A stretch of DNA of 64,000 nt, taken from CAISIP01 sp963974265. Lineage in GTDB: Bacteria > Pseudomonadota > Gammaproteobacteria > Burkholderiales > Burkholderiaceae_C. Shown here in pieces: positions 9,379-17,614 of the stretch (within the stretch, counting starts at the first letter, position 1; every line of letters starts with the position of its first letter). Position numbers and translations under genes: made by a program. Below the pieces are notes generated by a model that had not been told where the DNA came from, searched no databases, and worked only from the letters and a program-made list of their open reading frames with translations. Location of the stretch: the NCBI GenBank assembly GCA_963974265.1, contig CAXBDR010000001.1:7158-71157 (forward strand), read 5' to 3'.

Positions 9379-10386
9379 TCAAGCGTGACCGACGCGCGGG
9401 TCGAGCCAGCCCTGCGCAACGTCGACCAGTATGTTGACCGCTGCATAGATGACACCGACAACCAGCGTTGTCGCCATCACCGGTTGGTAGTCGGACAACA
9501 TCACGGCGTTGTACAAATAGTCTCCCAGGCCCGGCCAGCCGAACACGGCCTCCACAACCACGGAACCGGAAAGAAACAAGCCAAAGAGCAAGCCTATCTG
9601 CGTGATGGTCGCCGACATCGAACTTCGCAACACATATTTCCATATCAATAGCCGCCGGGGATAACCCACCGCGCGCTCCCACACGACGAAGTCCCGCTGC
9701 AAAGTCTCGATGGCCGACGAGCGGGTAAAACGCGCAATCGTGGCAATCGCCGGCAACGCGAGCGTGAAGGAAGGCAATACGAGATGCGTCAACGCGGTGC
9801 CTGCATCACGGACCCTCCCCGCCAGCAAGTAGTCGATGACGAATAGTCCGGTGACAAGGTCGGGGGAAGAAACAGCATCCGAAATACGCCCACGCAGCGG
9901 CAGCAGGCCGAGATGCAGACTGAAGACAAGCTGGAAGACAATGGCAATCCAGAACGATGCCACCGCCAACCCGGCAATGGTGAACACCCGCAAGATCTGA
10001 TCTATCCACCCATTGCGGTTCACCGCTGCGATCATTCCGAGCGGAACACCAATCAATATCGCCAGCAACATTGTCGCCATGGCCAATTCGATCGTCGCGG
10101 GCAGGCGCAAGCCCAGATCCACGATGACTGGCCGATGGGTGTAGATACTGACACCGAAGTCACCGGCGGCGACTTGCTTCAGATACAGAAAAAATTGAAC
10201 CGGTAGCGGCCGGTCCAAACCGAGACTGACCCGAATTCCGGCAATCTGTTCGGGCGTTGCCGTCTCTCCTGCCAACACCGCTGCCGGGTCGATCGGCACT
10301 ATGCGCGTCAGGACAAAGATCAGCAACAGCAGCCCCAGAAGGACTGGTATCGTCAGCAACAATCGATAGGCGACAAAACGCAGCAT
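9379..10386 (-). CDS. Peptide-type ABC transporter permease (DppB/OppB-like)
   Basis: Inner-membrane permease, 335 residues, with the typical N-terminus MLRFVAYRLLLTIPVLLGL and the segment LGLDRPLPVQFFLYL seen in DppB/GsiC-type proteins. The EAA-type loop is RDFVVWERAVGYPRRLLIWKYV. ATG 10386 is chosen because it gives the conserved N-terminus; in-frame codons further upstream run into the oxygenase gene, which ends at 10392. Together with the DppC-like protein it forms the translocation channel. The order SBP - oxygenase - B - C - D - F - RraA suggests one transcript. Confidence 0.92.
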   Translation of the reverse strand: MLRFVAYRLLLTIPVLLGLLLLIFVLTRIVPIDPAAVLAGETATPEQIAGIRVSLGLDRPLPVQFFLYLKQVAAGDFGVSIYTHRPVIVDLGLRLPATIELAMATMLLAILIGVPLGMIAAVNRNGWIDQILRVFTIAGLAVASFWIAIVFQLVFSLHLGLLPLRGRISDAVSSPDLVTGLFVIDYLLAGRVRDAGTALTHLVLPSFTLALPAIATIARFTRSSAIETLQRDFVVWERAVGYPRRLLIWKYVLRSSMSATITQIGLLFGLFLSGSVVVEAVFGWPGLGDYLYNAVMLSDYQPVMATTLVVGVIYAAVNILVDVAQGWLDPRVGHA

Positions 10387-10391
10387 GGGCC

Positions 10392-11390
10392 TCAGGCAGG
10401 CTCTGCGTTCTTGCGATGGAAGTAGTTCGCATCCAGAAACTCGGTCAGGTATTGGCCGTAGGTAATGGGGGCGTGTTTGGGTGGGTTGTCGGCATCTGTG
10501 CAGGTTGGCAGGCACGTCATGACGCGATCCGGATGCGGATCGAAGAAAAACGCCAAGGAATATCGATCGACGCCAGACACATTCATGACCCGGTGCGCCG
10601 TGGACAGATAGCGATCATTTGTCCAACGGCGCATCATGTCTCCGGAGTTCACAAGATACTTTCCGGGCAACACTGGGGCGTCGAACCAGGTTCCGTCCGA
10701 CTTCCGGATCTGCAACCCTCCCACACCATTCTGGATGAGGAAGGTCATGAAGCCACCATCCGTATGTGCGCCAGTTCCGAACTGCTCCGGTTCGGCTTCA
10801 TCACGAACGGGATAGTGCAGCAGGCGCAACGTGTATTGAGCCGGGTCGAAGTATGCGTCGAAGAAGTCATCCTGCAGCGCCAACGAACGCGCCACGATGG
10901 GCAACATTTTCATGCCGAGTCGCTCCAGCGCGTGCTGGTAGGCCACCACATCCTCACGGAAACCAGGCAGGTCCCGGGGCCACTGGTTGAGTCCACGGAA
11001 TGGCTTGCCGGCCAGGACGTCCGGGTCATCCGCCTTGCGGTCGCGCTTCGCAAAAAACGACTCGTTGTAGTTGGGCTTTCGCGCCACTTCAACCTTCGAG
11101 TGCTTTTGCATGCTGGCATTGAGCCCCATGTAACCGACGTTGTCGCGGTTCAGCGGGATTTCGCGCTTGCGTTCCAGCGGCATGGTGTGGAACCGCTTAG
11201 ACGCTGCAAAGGCCCGTTCGATCGCCTCGGGCGGAACGCCATGGTTGTCGATGTACAGGAACCCGACTTCTTGTTCCACCTCACGAAACGCCTCCGCCAG
11301 AAAGTCAATGGCCCCAGGCTCCCCGCGCATGTACGGACCCAGGTCAAGTCCCGGAATTCCATCGAAATGCTGAATGGTATGTTTGCTCAT
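10392..11390 (-). CDS. Isopenicillin N synthase family 2-oxoglutarate/Fe(II) dioxygenase
   Basis: Soluble 332-residue Fe(II)-dependent oxygenase. The N-terminal DIOX_N-like region contains the EREIPLNRDNVGYMG stretch; the C-terminal jelly-roll carries the iron ligands His and Asp in GAHTDGG and the distal His in STAHRV, followed by the RxS 2-oxoglutarate anchor (RYSLAFF). All cofactor residues are therefore present. ATG 11390 has AGGAGC 6 bp upstream. It is embedded between binding-protein and permease genes of an ABC importer, so the likely substrate is the imported compound; family members hydroxylate, desaturate or cyclise small molecules. Exact reaction unknown. Confidence 0.9.
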   Translation of the reverse strand: MSKHTIQHFDGIPGLDLGPYMRGEPGAIDFLAEAFREVEQEVGFLYIDNHGVPPEAIERAFAASKRFHTMPLERKREIPLNRDNVGYMGLNASMQKHSKVEVARKPNYNESFFAKRDRKADDPDVLAGKPFRGLNQWPRDLPGFREDVVAYQHALERLGMKMLPIVARSLALQDDFFDAYFDPAQYTLRLLHYPVRDEAEPEQFGTGAHTDGGFMTFLIQNGVGGLQIRKSDGTWFDAPVLPGKYLVNSGDMMRRWTNDRYLSTAHRVMNVSGVDRYSLAFFFDPHPDRVMTCLPTCTDADNPPKHAPITYGQYLTEFLDANYFHRKNAEPA

Positions 11391-11413
11391 TTGTCGCTCC
11401 TGCAAACCTTCGA

Positions 11414-13024
11414 TCAGGACTCAACCCACATCTGACGCAGATCGACAGCATCACCTGTGACGGCCGGCTGGTACCCCTTTACGCGCGTTCGGATCGCACG
11501 CGCAACCTTGCCCTGGTAAATCCACACATCGACCGCATCCGCGACCAGCAGACGGCTCGCCTCCTCGTAGAGGGGCAAGCGCTTGCTGGTATCCGGAATG
11601 CGACTGGCCTCCATCAGCATCGACTGAACCTTTTCATTGGAGTACCACGACGAACCCCGTGTCGTACCCTCCCCTGCTTTGGTGTAGTAAGGGCCGGTCC
11701 AGTTGTCCGGATCGACGTAGTAGGGAGTCGACCAATGCGACCAGATCTGCGGCGTCGTCTCGGGTCGCTGGCAGGCCGTGACCATGTTGGCCCAGAGGCC
11801 CTTGGATATTCGCATGGTCACGCCAATCTTGCGCAACTCGGATTGCAGCAGTTGCGCAACCGAGACGGTCTCATCGTAGCCCGTCAGAGCGATGAACTCG
11901 ATTTCCTGCTTGACGTCCACCCCGTCCTTGACCGCCCGAGCCAGATATTCTCGAGCCTTGCCGAGGTCGTGGTCATATCCCACCAGATCGCTGGGGGTTC
12001 CGAACACGCCTTTTGGCAGCGGGCCCTTGATGCGATCGACAAAGTTCAACATGACCTTCTCGATGAACACCTGATAGGGAAAGGCGTGGCTGACTGCCTT
12101 GCGGAAGTTCACATTGTTGAAAGGCGCCCTTTGATGGTTCATCCGGATCATGAAAGTGCGCAGCGCCGGTTCCTTTGACAACCGTACACCTGGCGCCTTC
12201 TCCAAAGTCTCGAATTGATCGGGCGGGACGTAGCCGTTGGTCGCGTCAATGTCGCCCTTTTGAACCGCCAGCAATGCCGTTGTGTTGTCTTTGATGTACC
12301 GGTCGAGAACACGCTTCATCGGCTCATGCCCTTTCGGCCAGCCGCGGAAGTAGTCCGGAAACCACTCGAGATCAAATCGGTCAACCGGGAGAAAGCTGCC
12401 GGGTACGACCTTGTATGGACCCGACCCTGCACTATTGGACAAGAGAAAAGTCTTCGCCCAATCGTTATCGACAGTGTTTGCCAGCAGCAACTGGCGATTG
12501 ACGATCGGCATCAAAGGCAGCACGGAGAGAAAGGGGGCGTAGGCCTGCGTCAAGGTGAACCGTACCAAGTGCGGCCCGACTGCCTTGATGCCATCAGGCT
12601 TGAGGAAGCCGACCAGTGTTGCGCTGATTGCGGTCTTCACAGCTAGCATCCGTTGAAAGCTGTACACGACATCTTCTGCTGTCATGAGACGACCATCGTG
12701 GAACTTCACGTTGTTGTGCAGTTCCATGTCCCAGGTAATCCCGTCAGGCGAATACTTCATCGCCTTCACAAGACGGGGCTTGAGCTCTGCCACCCCATTC
12801 GCTCCCACATATTCGTAGAGAGCGTCGTAACAGTTGTTCTTGAAGAACAAGGTGGGAACATCGATCACATCATGCGGGTCCAGCTTGAGAGGCACCGTTC
12901 CACCCCACACCAGTGGCCGTGCTGCTTGCGCATCCGCACGACCAGGCCACAGACCGAAACCGGAGAGAGTCCCTGCCATCGCGGCAAGGCTTGTGATGTG
13001 CAGTAGCCGACGGCGCTCAATCAT
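11414..13024 (-). CDS. Family 5 (DppA-type) ABC transporter substrate-binding protein
   Basis: Periplasmic binding protein of the peptide/nickel/opine type, 536 residues. The N-terminus MIERRRLLHITSLAAM has a twin-arginine-like RRxLL followed by a hydrophobic stretch and ends near GRADAQA, so export by Tat or Sec is possible. Typical family 5 features are KMKYSPDGITWDMELHNNVK-like text near residue 90 and a FNNVNFRKAVSHAF segment. AAAGGAAA precedes the start. A consensus sigma-70 promoter lies about 50 bp upstream, so this is the first gene of the operon. Ligands of this family range from peptides to glutathione, opines and plant metabolites, so the substrate is not assignable. Confidence 0.92.
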   Translation of the reverse strand: MIERRRLLHITSLAAMAGTLSGFGLWPGRADAQAARPLVWGGTVPLKLDPHDVIDVPTLFFKNNCYDALYEYVGANGVAELKPRLVKAMKYSPDGITWDMELHNNVKFHDGRLMTAEDVVYSFQRMLAVKTAISATLVGFLKPDGIKAVGPHLVRFTLTQAYAPFLSVLPLMPIVNRQLLLANTVDNDWAKTFLLSNSAGSGPYKVVPGSFLPVDRFDLEWFPDYFRGWPKGHEPMKRVLDRYIKDNTTALLAVQKGDIDATNGYVPPDQFETLEKAPGVRLSKEPALRTFMIRMNHQRAPFNNVNFRKAVSHAFPYQVFIEKVMLNFVDRIKGPLPKGVFGTPSDLVGYDHDLGKAREYLARAVKDGVDVKQEIEFIALTGYDETVSVAQLLQSELRKIGVTMRISKGLWANMVTACQRPETTPQIWSHWSTPYYVDPDNWTGPYYTKAGEGTTRGSSWYSNEKVQSMLMEASRIPDTSKRLPLYEEASRLLVADAVDVWIYQGKVARAIRTRVKGYQPAVTGDAVDLRQMWVES

Positions 13025-13074
13025 CTGTGTTTCCTTTCAGAGGGTGGAAATGCGGCAACAAGGTGTCGCGGGAA

Positions 13075-13103
13075 ATAATGCCGATGGAAGTTTGTTCTGT
13101 CAA
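13075..13103 (-). promoter_or_regulatory. Sigma-70 promoter of the peptide-type ABC operon
   Basis: On the minus strand TTGACA (13103-13098) is followed after exactly 17 bp by CATTAT (13080-13075). This is a full -35 match and a 4/6 -10 match, ending about 50 bp before the binding-protein start at 13024. It lies in a locally A+T-richer stretch, and its position and orientation fit transcription of the seven-gene operon. Confidence 0.7.
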
Positions 13104-13330
13104 TGGAACATTTAAAACATCACAGGACGAAGCGTGATTCGCTTGGCCCGCAAGCTGTTGACACATCAAGCGAATGGTGATCACATTTGTCGCGACCTTG
13201 AATGGGGCTACACAACGGGCGGCGGACCATATCGCCGCGACACCATTCCTCTCGTCATCTTGTCGGCCAGGCTGCGGGCAATGCAGGCGAGTGGCCTGTG
13301 CGATTCCATGAGCAGTTCGGCCCTGTCGTG

Positions 13331-13354
13331 CCTGCGCCTGCGCCTGCGCCTGCG
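13331..13354. repeat. Hexanucleotide tandem repeat, 4 copies of CCTGCG
   Basis: Four perfect head-to-tail copies of CCTGCG lie in the gene-poor region. No coding role is apparent. Confidence 0.8.
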
Positions 13355-13956
13355 TAGTCGATCGTGCTTACACGCCTTGATGTCGTCGATCGATGCAACA
13401 TGAGCGGATGGGCATCTTGATCAGCCCAATCGGCCTGCAACGCGCACGGATTTCGGCGCGGATGCCAAAGGCCAATGGCGTCTGCGTCACACAGAACGAT
13501 GGAGCCCACCCGCTGCAATTCATCTTCGACCGTTACCGCGAAGGATTCCTGTCTATCAGTTGGGCGAACGACAAACAGCGTCGACGCTGAGGTGCCCACG
13601 GGCTCAACGCAAGCACACAGATGCAAGTGACCACCCAGGGCTGCATCGACAGAATGATCGAGAGTTTGGCCCCAACGGGACAGTCCCGCTCTGCCGGGTT
13701 TCCCAACGGAACGGAGCAAGTTGTTCGAAGCGCTGACTGACTCACCGCAGGTTCTGCGCCGAAAGCGCTGCACTTCAAGTACGCAATCGATGGCCGGCCC
13801 GCACGGTGCCTCCGATTGCATTCGAATATCCGCCGTTGCAGTGGGTTGACCTTGAAGTCACTTCAAGGACTTCAATCATGCCAAAGGGCAGCACACCCAA
13901 CTGCGCCGCCCGTCGAGAGAAAGGCGCAGTCACTCACTCAGCCGAAAGACCCAGCA

Positions 13957-14400
13957 ATGACCATCAGGAAGTTCGCCCAAGACACGTCAGATCCGTCCAC
14001 GATGACAGCCGCCGACCGGCGGCACGTCGTGTCATGGCTGTTGAGCCACATCGACGCGACGGCCGGCAACCCGGAGCCAAACCGGCGTTATCTGCAAGCC
14101 GCGCACATTGCCGGCCAGACGCTGTTCGCCGCGCATGCGACGGTGCACCTGCACATGTTGCGCCAGGCCTGGCGCGATCCGCGATCCGCGATCCGCGATC
14201 CGCGAGAAGTATCGGGGCAATTGCTGCGGCTGGCGCTGATTCCGCTGGGCCATGCGACGGGCCGGCTGCAGATCGGAAACAGCGGCCGCAGCGATGTCCG
14301 TGCGTTCAGCGCGATGGCCTTGCGACCGGAGATCGCCACGTTGTTGTCGCAGCCCACACGTCACGTGTTGCCGGCAAGCCGGCAGCATCGGACGCCGTGA
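13957..14400 (+). CDS. DUF3703 family protein with an expanded 7-bp repeat
   Basis: Small soluble protein (147 residues) matching the DUF3703 pattern: an AHIAGQ helix near the start of the domain, H-x-x-x-H-x-H-x-x-ML (HATVHLHML), a REVSGQLLRL helix and a GNSG-R-DVRAFSAM C-terminal motif. The function of DUF3703 is unknown; its conserved histidines might bind metal. ATG 13957 gives the shortest form that keeps the domain; an earlier ATG at 13816 would add 47 unconserved residues. Between ML(R)QAWRDP and REVSGQ the gene carries four copies of a 7-bp unit that insert seven residues into the conserved core. Confidence 0.75.
   Translation: MTIRKFAQDTSDPSTMTAADRRHVVSWLLSHIDATAGNPEPNRRYLQAAHIAGQTLFAAHATVHLHMLRQAWRDPRSAIRDPREVSGQLLRLALIPLGHATGRLQIGNSGRSDVRAFSAMALRPEIATLLSQPTRHVLPASRQHRTP
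14174..14201 (+). repeat. 4 x 7-bp tandem repeat (GCGATCC) inside the DUF3703 gene
   Basis: Four perfect copies of GCGATCC at 14174, 14181, 14188 and 14195. One copy would read WRDPREV, matching the DUF3703 consensus spacing; three extra copies add 21 bp and keep the frame. Because the unit is 7 bp, gain or loss of one copy would shift the frame. Confidence 0.9.
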
Positions 14401-14412
14401 CGCGCCACAGGT

Positions 14413-14961
14413 TCAGACCGGCGCCGTATGTTCGCCGCGCGCCGGATAGTCCTTGGCAACGGCGAAATCCACCGCCGCCAGCAGATCCTGGAATTGCGGG
14501 CGCGCAAACGGCATGGTCTGCACCGCCCCGTAATACAAAGTGCCGTCGGGCCGCACCAGGAACACGCCCGGCTCGCTGAACAACTCCGGCTCCTCGATGC
14601 CGATCGAGGTCTTGCCACGCCCGGCGCTGATGTACAGGCCCCACTGGCGCGCGCTGCGCAGGCCCAGGCCATACGCAAACTGCACCCCCTTGGCGCTGAC
14701 CTTGTCCGCCATCTGACGGGCCCGCTCCTCGCCGTCGCCGCTGATCGCCACCAGCTGCACGCCACGTTTGCCGAACTCCTCGGACAGGCGCTCGAGTTCG
14801 ATCAGGTACTTGGCGCAGATCGGGCAATGCAGACCGCGGTAGAACACCAGCAGGTCGAAGGTCTTGCCCGGTGCCGCGCCGAGCACGAACCGTCCTTCGG
14901 TGGTCAGTGGCAGGTTCAGCGCCGGTACGGGATGGCGGGGCAACAGGGAGGCATGATGCAT
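14413..14961 (-). CDS. Peroxiredoxin-like (AhpC/TSA superfamily) protein
   Basis: Thioredoxin-fold protein of 182 residues. The active-site segment is FYRGLHCPICAKYL, a CxxC at the position of the peroxidatic cysteine, followed by VQLVAISGDGEE and GVFLVRPDGTLYYG, all typical of peroxiredoxin-like family proteins that resemble bacterioferritin comigratory protein. It probably reduces peroxides or acts as a thiol oxidoreductase in the cytoplasm; no signal peptide is seen. ATG 14961 (MHHASLLP) starts just before the domain, and the longer frame upstream looks non-coding. It converges on the DUF3703 gene, with 12 bp between the stops. Confidence 0.85.
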   Translation of the reverse strand: MHHASLLPRHPVPALNLPLTTEGRFVLGAAPGKTFDLLVFYRGLHCPICAKYLIELERLSEEFGKRGVQLVAISGDGEERARQMADKVSAKGVQFAYGLGLRSARQWGLYISAGRGKTSIGIEEPELFSEPGVFLVRPDGTLYYGAVQTMPFARPQFQDLLAAVDFAVAKDYPARGEHTAPV

Positions 14962-15083
14962 GTCGGATCTTTCGGTTCGGTGGCGCCGTCCATGCGCGGC
15001 GCCCGGCGTCGATTGTGCGAGCCATGCCCGGTGGCTGCCCGGCCGAAACGGCTTGCCCCTGCCATGGACAAGGCCGACGACCG

Positions 15084-16568
15084 TCATTGCCGCGAGATAC
15101 CGGGCACCGGCGCCGGATCGCGTACCACCGTGGCGCCGCGCGCACGCATCCATCCCGTCGCCGCGATCAGCAACGAGACCACGGCCAGCAACGCGGCCAC
15201 CGTGAAGGTCAGGCGCATGCCCATGGTGATCGCGCCGGCGCGTGCCAGCAGCGGCGTCGCCGTCGCCACGCCAAAGGCGTAGACAGCGCCCATCACGGAG
15301 GCGCCGGTGATCAACCCCAGGTTGCGCGACAGGTTGAGCAGTCCGGAGACCACGCCCCGCTGCGCGGCCCCGACCTGGCCCATGACGGCCGTGTTGTTGG
15401 CGGTCTGGAACGCCGCATAACCGGCCGTGATGGCCATCAGGGGGCCGACATAAGCGGCAACACCCAGTGCCTGCGGCGCCAGGACCATGACCACGGCCCC
15501 GAGAACCATGGCGGCGAGTCCGGCGACGGTCACGCGATGGGCACCCAGGCGGTCCACCAGGCGCCCGGCCGGGACACCGGTCACGGCCGCGGCCAGCGGG
15601 CCGCAGGACATGACCAGCCCCAGGTGCACGGCATCGAGCGCCAGCGCGCCGGACAGGTAGAACGGCCCGACCACCATGGTCGCCATGACCACGGTCGTGA
15701 CCAGCGCACTCATCGCAAAACCCGCGCGCAGCGCCGGATCACGGAGATGGGCCAAGGGCACCAGGGGCGTGGCGACCCGGGCCTGCGCACGCACGAACCA
15801 CCAGCCGCCCCCTGCGGCCGCCAGCAGCAGCGCCAGGTTGAGCGGACCGAAGCGGCCCGAGCCCGCCGTCATTGCCAAGGCATAGGCGGCCAGTGTCGCC
15901 GCCAGCAGCACCGTGCCCACGGTGTCGAATCCGGCACCGCCGCGGCGCGCACCGACCCGGTCCGCCGGCAGGAAACGCCGCGCCAGCAACCAGGCCAGCA
16001 GGCCCAGCGGCAGGTTGACGACAAACATCGCCGGCCAGCCCCAGCCGGCAATCAACATGCCGCCCAGCGACGGGCCCATGGCCGTGCCGACGGCGGACAT
16101 CGTGCCGAGCAAACCCATGGCGCTGCCGGTGCGGTCCTTGGGCACGGCATCACCGACAAAGGCCATGGTCAGCGCCATCATCACGGCCGCGCCCACACCT
16201 TGCAGCGCACGCGCCGCAATCAGCCATGCCAGCGAGGGCGCGAGCGCGCACAGCAGCGACGCCACCGAAAACACGCCAATGCCGCCGAGCAGCAGGCGGC
16301 GCCGGCCGAACAGGTCGCCCAGGCGCCCCACGCTGACGATGACCGTGGTGATGGCCAGCAGATAGGCCAGCACCACCCACTGCACCTGCGCGAACGGCGC
16401 GCCGAACACCTGGGCCAGCGTCGGCAGGCCGACGTTGGCGATGCTGGTGCCCAGCGCCGACAGCAACATGGACAAGGACAGGCTGGCGATGGCCCAGCGG
16501 GCCTGGATGGGCATGGCGGTGGGCGCTTGTGCGCCGGCAACCGGGGATTGCATGTTTTGCGATGGCAC
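15084..16568 (-). CDS. MFS drug exporter, DHA2 (EmrB/QacA) type
   Basis: Major facilitator protein of 494 residues with about 14 hydrophobic segments, the DHA2 layout. The loop 2-3 motif A is visible as GRLGDLFGRRRLLL and motif C lies in GAAVMMALTMAFVGD. These transporters export drugs or toxic organic compounds by proton antiport. GTG 16568 is preferred because GGAG lies 6 bp before it; ATG 16553 is five codons inside and lacks a site. A LysR-type regulator is divergent, with an inverted repeat in the 143-bp gap, so regulation by that protein is likely. Confidence 0.92.
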   Translation of the reverse strand: MPSQNMQSPVAGAQAPTAMPIQARWAIASLSLSMLLSALGTSIANVGLPTLAQVFGAPFAQVQWVVLAYLLAITTVIVSVGRLGDLFGRRRLLLGGIGVFSVASLLCALAPSLAWLIAARALQGVGAAVMMALTMAFVGDAVPKDRTGSAMGLLGTMSAVGTAMGPSLGGMLIAGWGWPAMFVVNLPLGLLAWLLARRFLPADRVGARRGGAGFDTVGTVLLAATLAAYALAMTAGSGRFGPLNLALLLAAAGGGWWFVRAQARVATPLVPLAHLRDPALRAGFAMSALVTTVVMATMVVGPFYLSGALALDAVHLGLVMSCGPLAAAVTGVPAGRLVDRLGAHRVTVAGLAAMVLGAVVMVLAPQALGVAAYVGPLMAITAGYAAFQTANNTAVMGQVGAAQRGVVSGLLNLSRNLGLITGASVMGAVYAFGVATATPLLARAGAITMGMRLTFTVAALLAVVSLLIAATGWMRARGATVVRDPAPVPGISRQ

Positions 16569-16645
16569 GATGTACTCCGTTGGCAAATGCTCCCGGGGTG
16601 GGAGCGTGGTCCAACGATAGGGGCTGCGGCGCTGTTGCGGAAGAC

Positions 16646-16669
16646 GCACGGACTGCACGTCATCCGTGC
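16646..16669. promoter_or_regulatory. Inverted repeat, candidate LysR operator between MFS and LysR genes
   Basis: GCACGGA (16646-16652) and TCCGTGC (16663-16669) form a perfect 7-bp inverted repeat with a 10-bp spacer. It lies in the divergent intergenic region, 43 bp before the LysR start and 78 bp before the MFS start. Size and symmetry fit a LysR-type binding site; function is inferred. Confidence 0.5.
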
Positions 16670-16711
16670 ACGCGACGCCACATCGGACCCGCGCGGTGGT
16701 ATGTTCCGCGC

Positions 16712-17614
16712 ATGGCACGGCCCGACCTCAACATGTTGTTCACGCTTGACGCCTTGCTGGCCGAAGGCAGCGTCGCGGGTGCGGCACGCCGCCTGCGCCT
16801 GAGCCCCTCGGCCATGAGCCGCGCGCTGGCACGCCTGCGCGACGCCACCGGCGACCCTTTGCTGGTGCGCGCCGGACGCGCCATGGTCGCCACGCCACGC
16901 GCGCTGGAACTGCGCGAGCGGGTCCGGCTGCTGGTGCAGGACGGCGAAGCGGCGCTGCGCCCGGCCGAACGACCCCGACTCGATCAACTGGTCCGTACGT
17001 TCACGATCCGCGCCAGCGAGGGTTTCGTCGAGAACTTCGGTCCCGCGCTGCTTGCGCGTGTCGGCTCGCAGGCGCCGGGCGTGCAGCTGCGTTTCGTGCA
17101 GAAGATCGACAAGGACAGCACGCCGCTGCGCGAAGGCCTGGTGGACATGGAGACCGGCGTGATCGGCGAGGGCATGGGGCCCGAGCTGCGGGTGCAGGCG
17201 CTGTTCCGGGACCGCTTCATCGGCGCCGTGCGGCAGGAAAACGCCTTGGCCCGCGGCCCGATCAGCGCCGCGCGTTATGCTGGCGGACGGCACGTGCTGG
17301 TTTCGCGCCGCAACCGCGACACCGGCCCGGTCGACGAGGCCCTGGCGCCGCTGGGCCTGCAGCGGGCCATCGTCGCCATCGTCGGCGGATTCGCCGCCGC
17401 GCTGGCGCTGGCCCGCGCCAGCGACCTCGTCGCCACCGTGCCGGAACGCCACACCAGCACCATGCGCGCGGGCATGTTCTGCTTCGCGTTGCCATTCGCG
17501 GTGCCTGCGATTCCGATCTCGCTGATGTGGCACCCGCGCCTGCAGGCCGACCCGGCGCACCAGTGGCTGCGCGAGGCCATGCGCGCGGTGTGCGCGCAGG
17601 CGGACCAGCCCTAG
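16712..17614 (+). CDS. LysR family transcriptional regulator
   Basis: 300-residue LysR-type regulator. The winged helix-turn-helix spans roughly residues 5-65 (LNMLFTLDALLAEGSVAGAA then LSPSAMSRALARLRDATGD), and the remainder is the periplasmic-binding-like effector domain. The HTH is of the NodD/SyrM-like subgroup, with LVRAGRAMVATPRALEL. ATG 16712 gives the usual N-terminus (MARPDLNM). Divergent to the MFS exporter it probably controls. Its TAG stop shares the palindromic CTAG with the stop of the convergent PEP-CTERM gene. Confidence 0.92.
   Translation: MARPDLNMLFTLDALLAEGSVAGAARRLRLSPSAMSRALARLRDATGDPLLVRAGRAMVATPRALELRERVRLLVQDGEAALRPAERPRLDQLVRTFTIRASEGFVENFGPALLARVGSQAPGVQLRFVQKIDKDSTPLREGLVDMETGVIGEGMGPELRVQALFRDRFIGAVRQENALARGPISAARYAGGRHVLVSRRNRDTGPVDEALAPLGLQRAIVAIVGGFAAALALARASDLVATVPERHTSTMRAGMFCFALPFAVPAIPISLMWHPRLQADPAHQWLREAMRAVCAQADQP

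Larger units (their letters stand above)
13025..13956. other. 932-bp region without a recognisable gene
   Basis: Apart from the operon promoter at 13075-13103 and a 6-bp tandem repeat at 13331-13354 I see no convincing gene. A minus-strand frame (13255-13821) stays open for 188 codons but resembles no family I know, has no ribosome site, and its codon pattern is unlike the neighbours. This could be a decayed gene, perhaps a lost regulator, since no regulator sits next to the ABC operon. Confidence 0.5.

Noticed and set aside
13255..13821. 188-codon minus-strand frame in the gene-poor region
   Set aside because: No family resemblance or ribosome site and contains a low-complexity stretch; possible gene fossil but not supportable as a gene.
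14871..16802. 643-codon plus-strand open frame opposite the MFS exporter
   Set aside because: Shadow of the MFS gene; rich in His, Gln and Arg with no recognisable domain.
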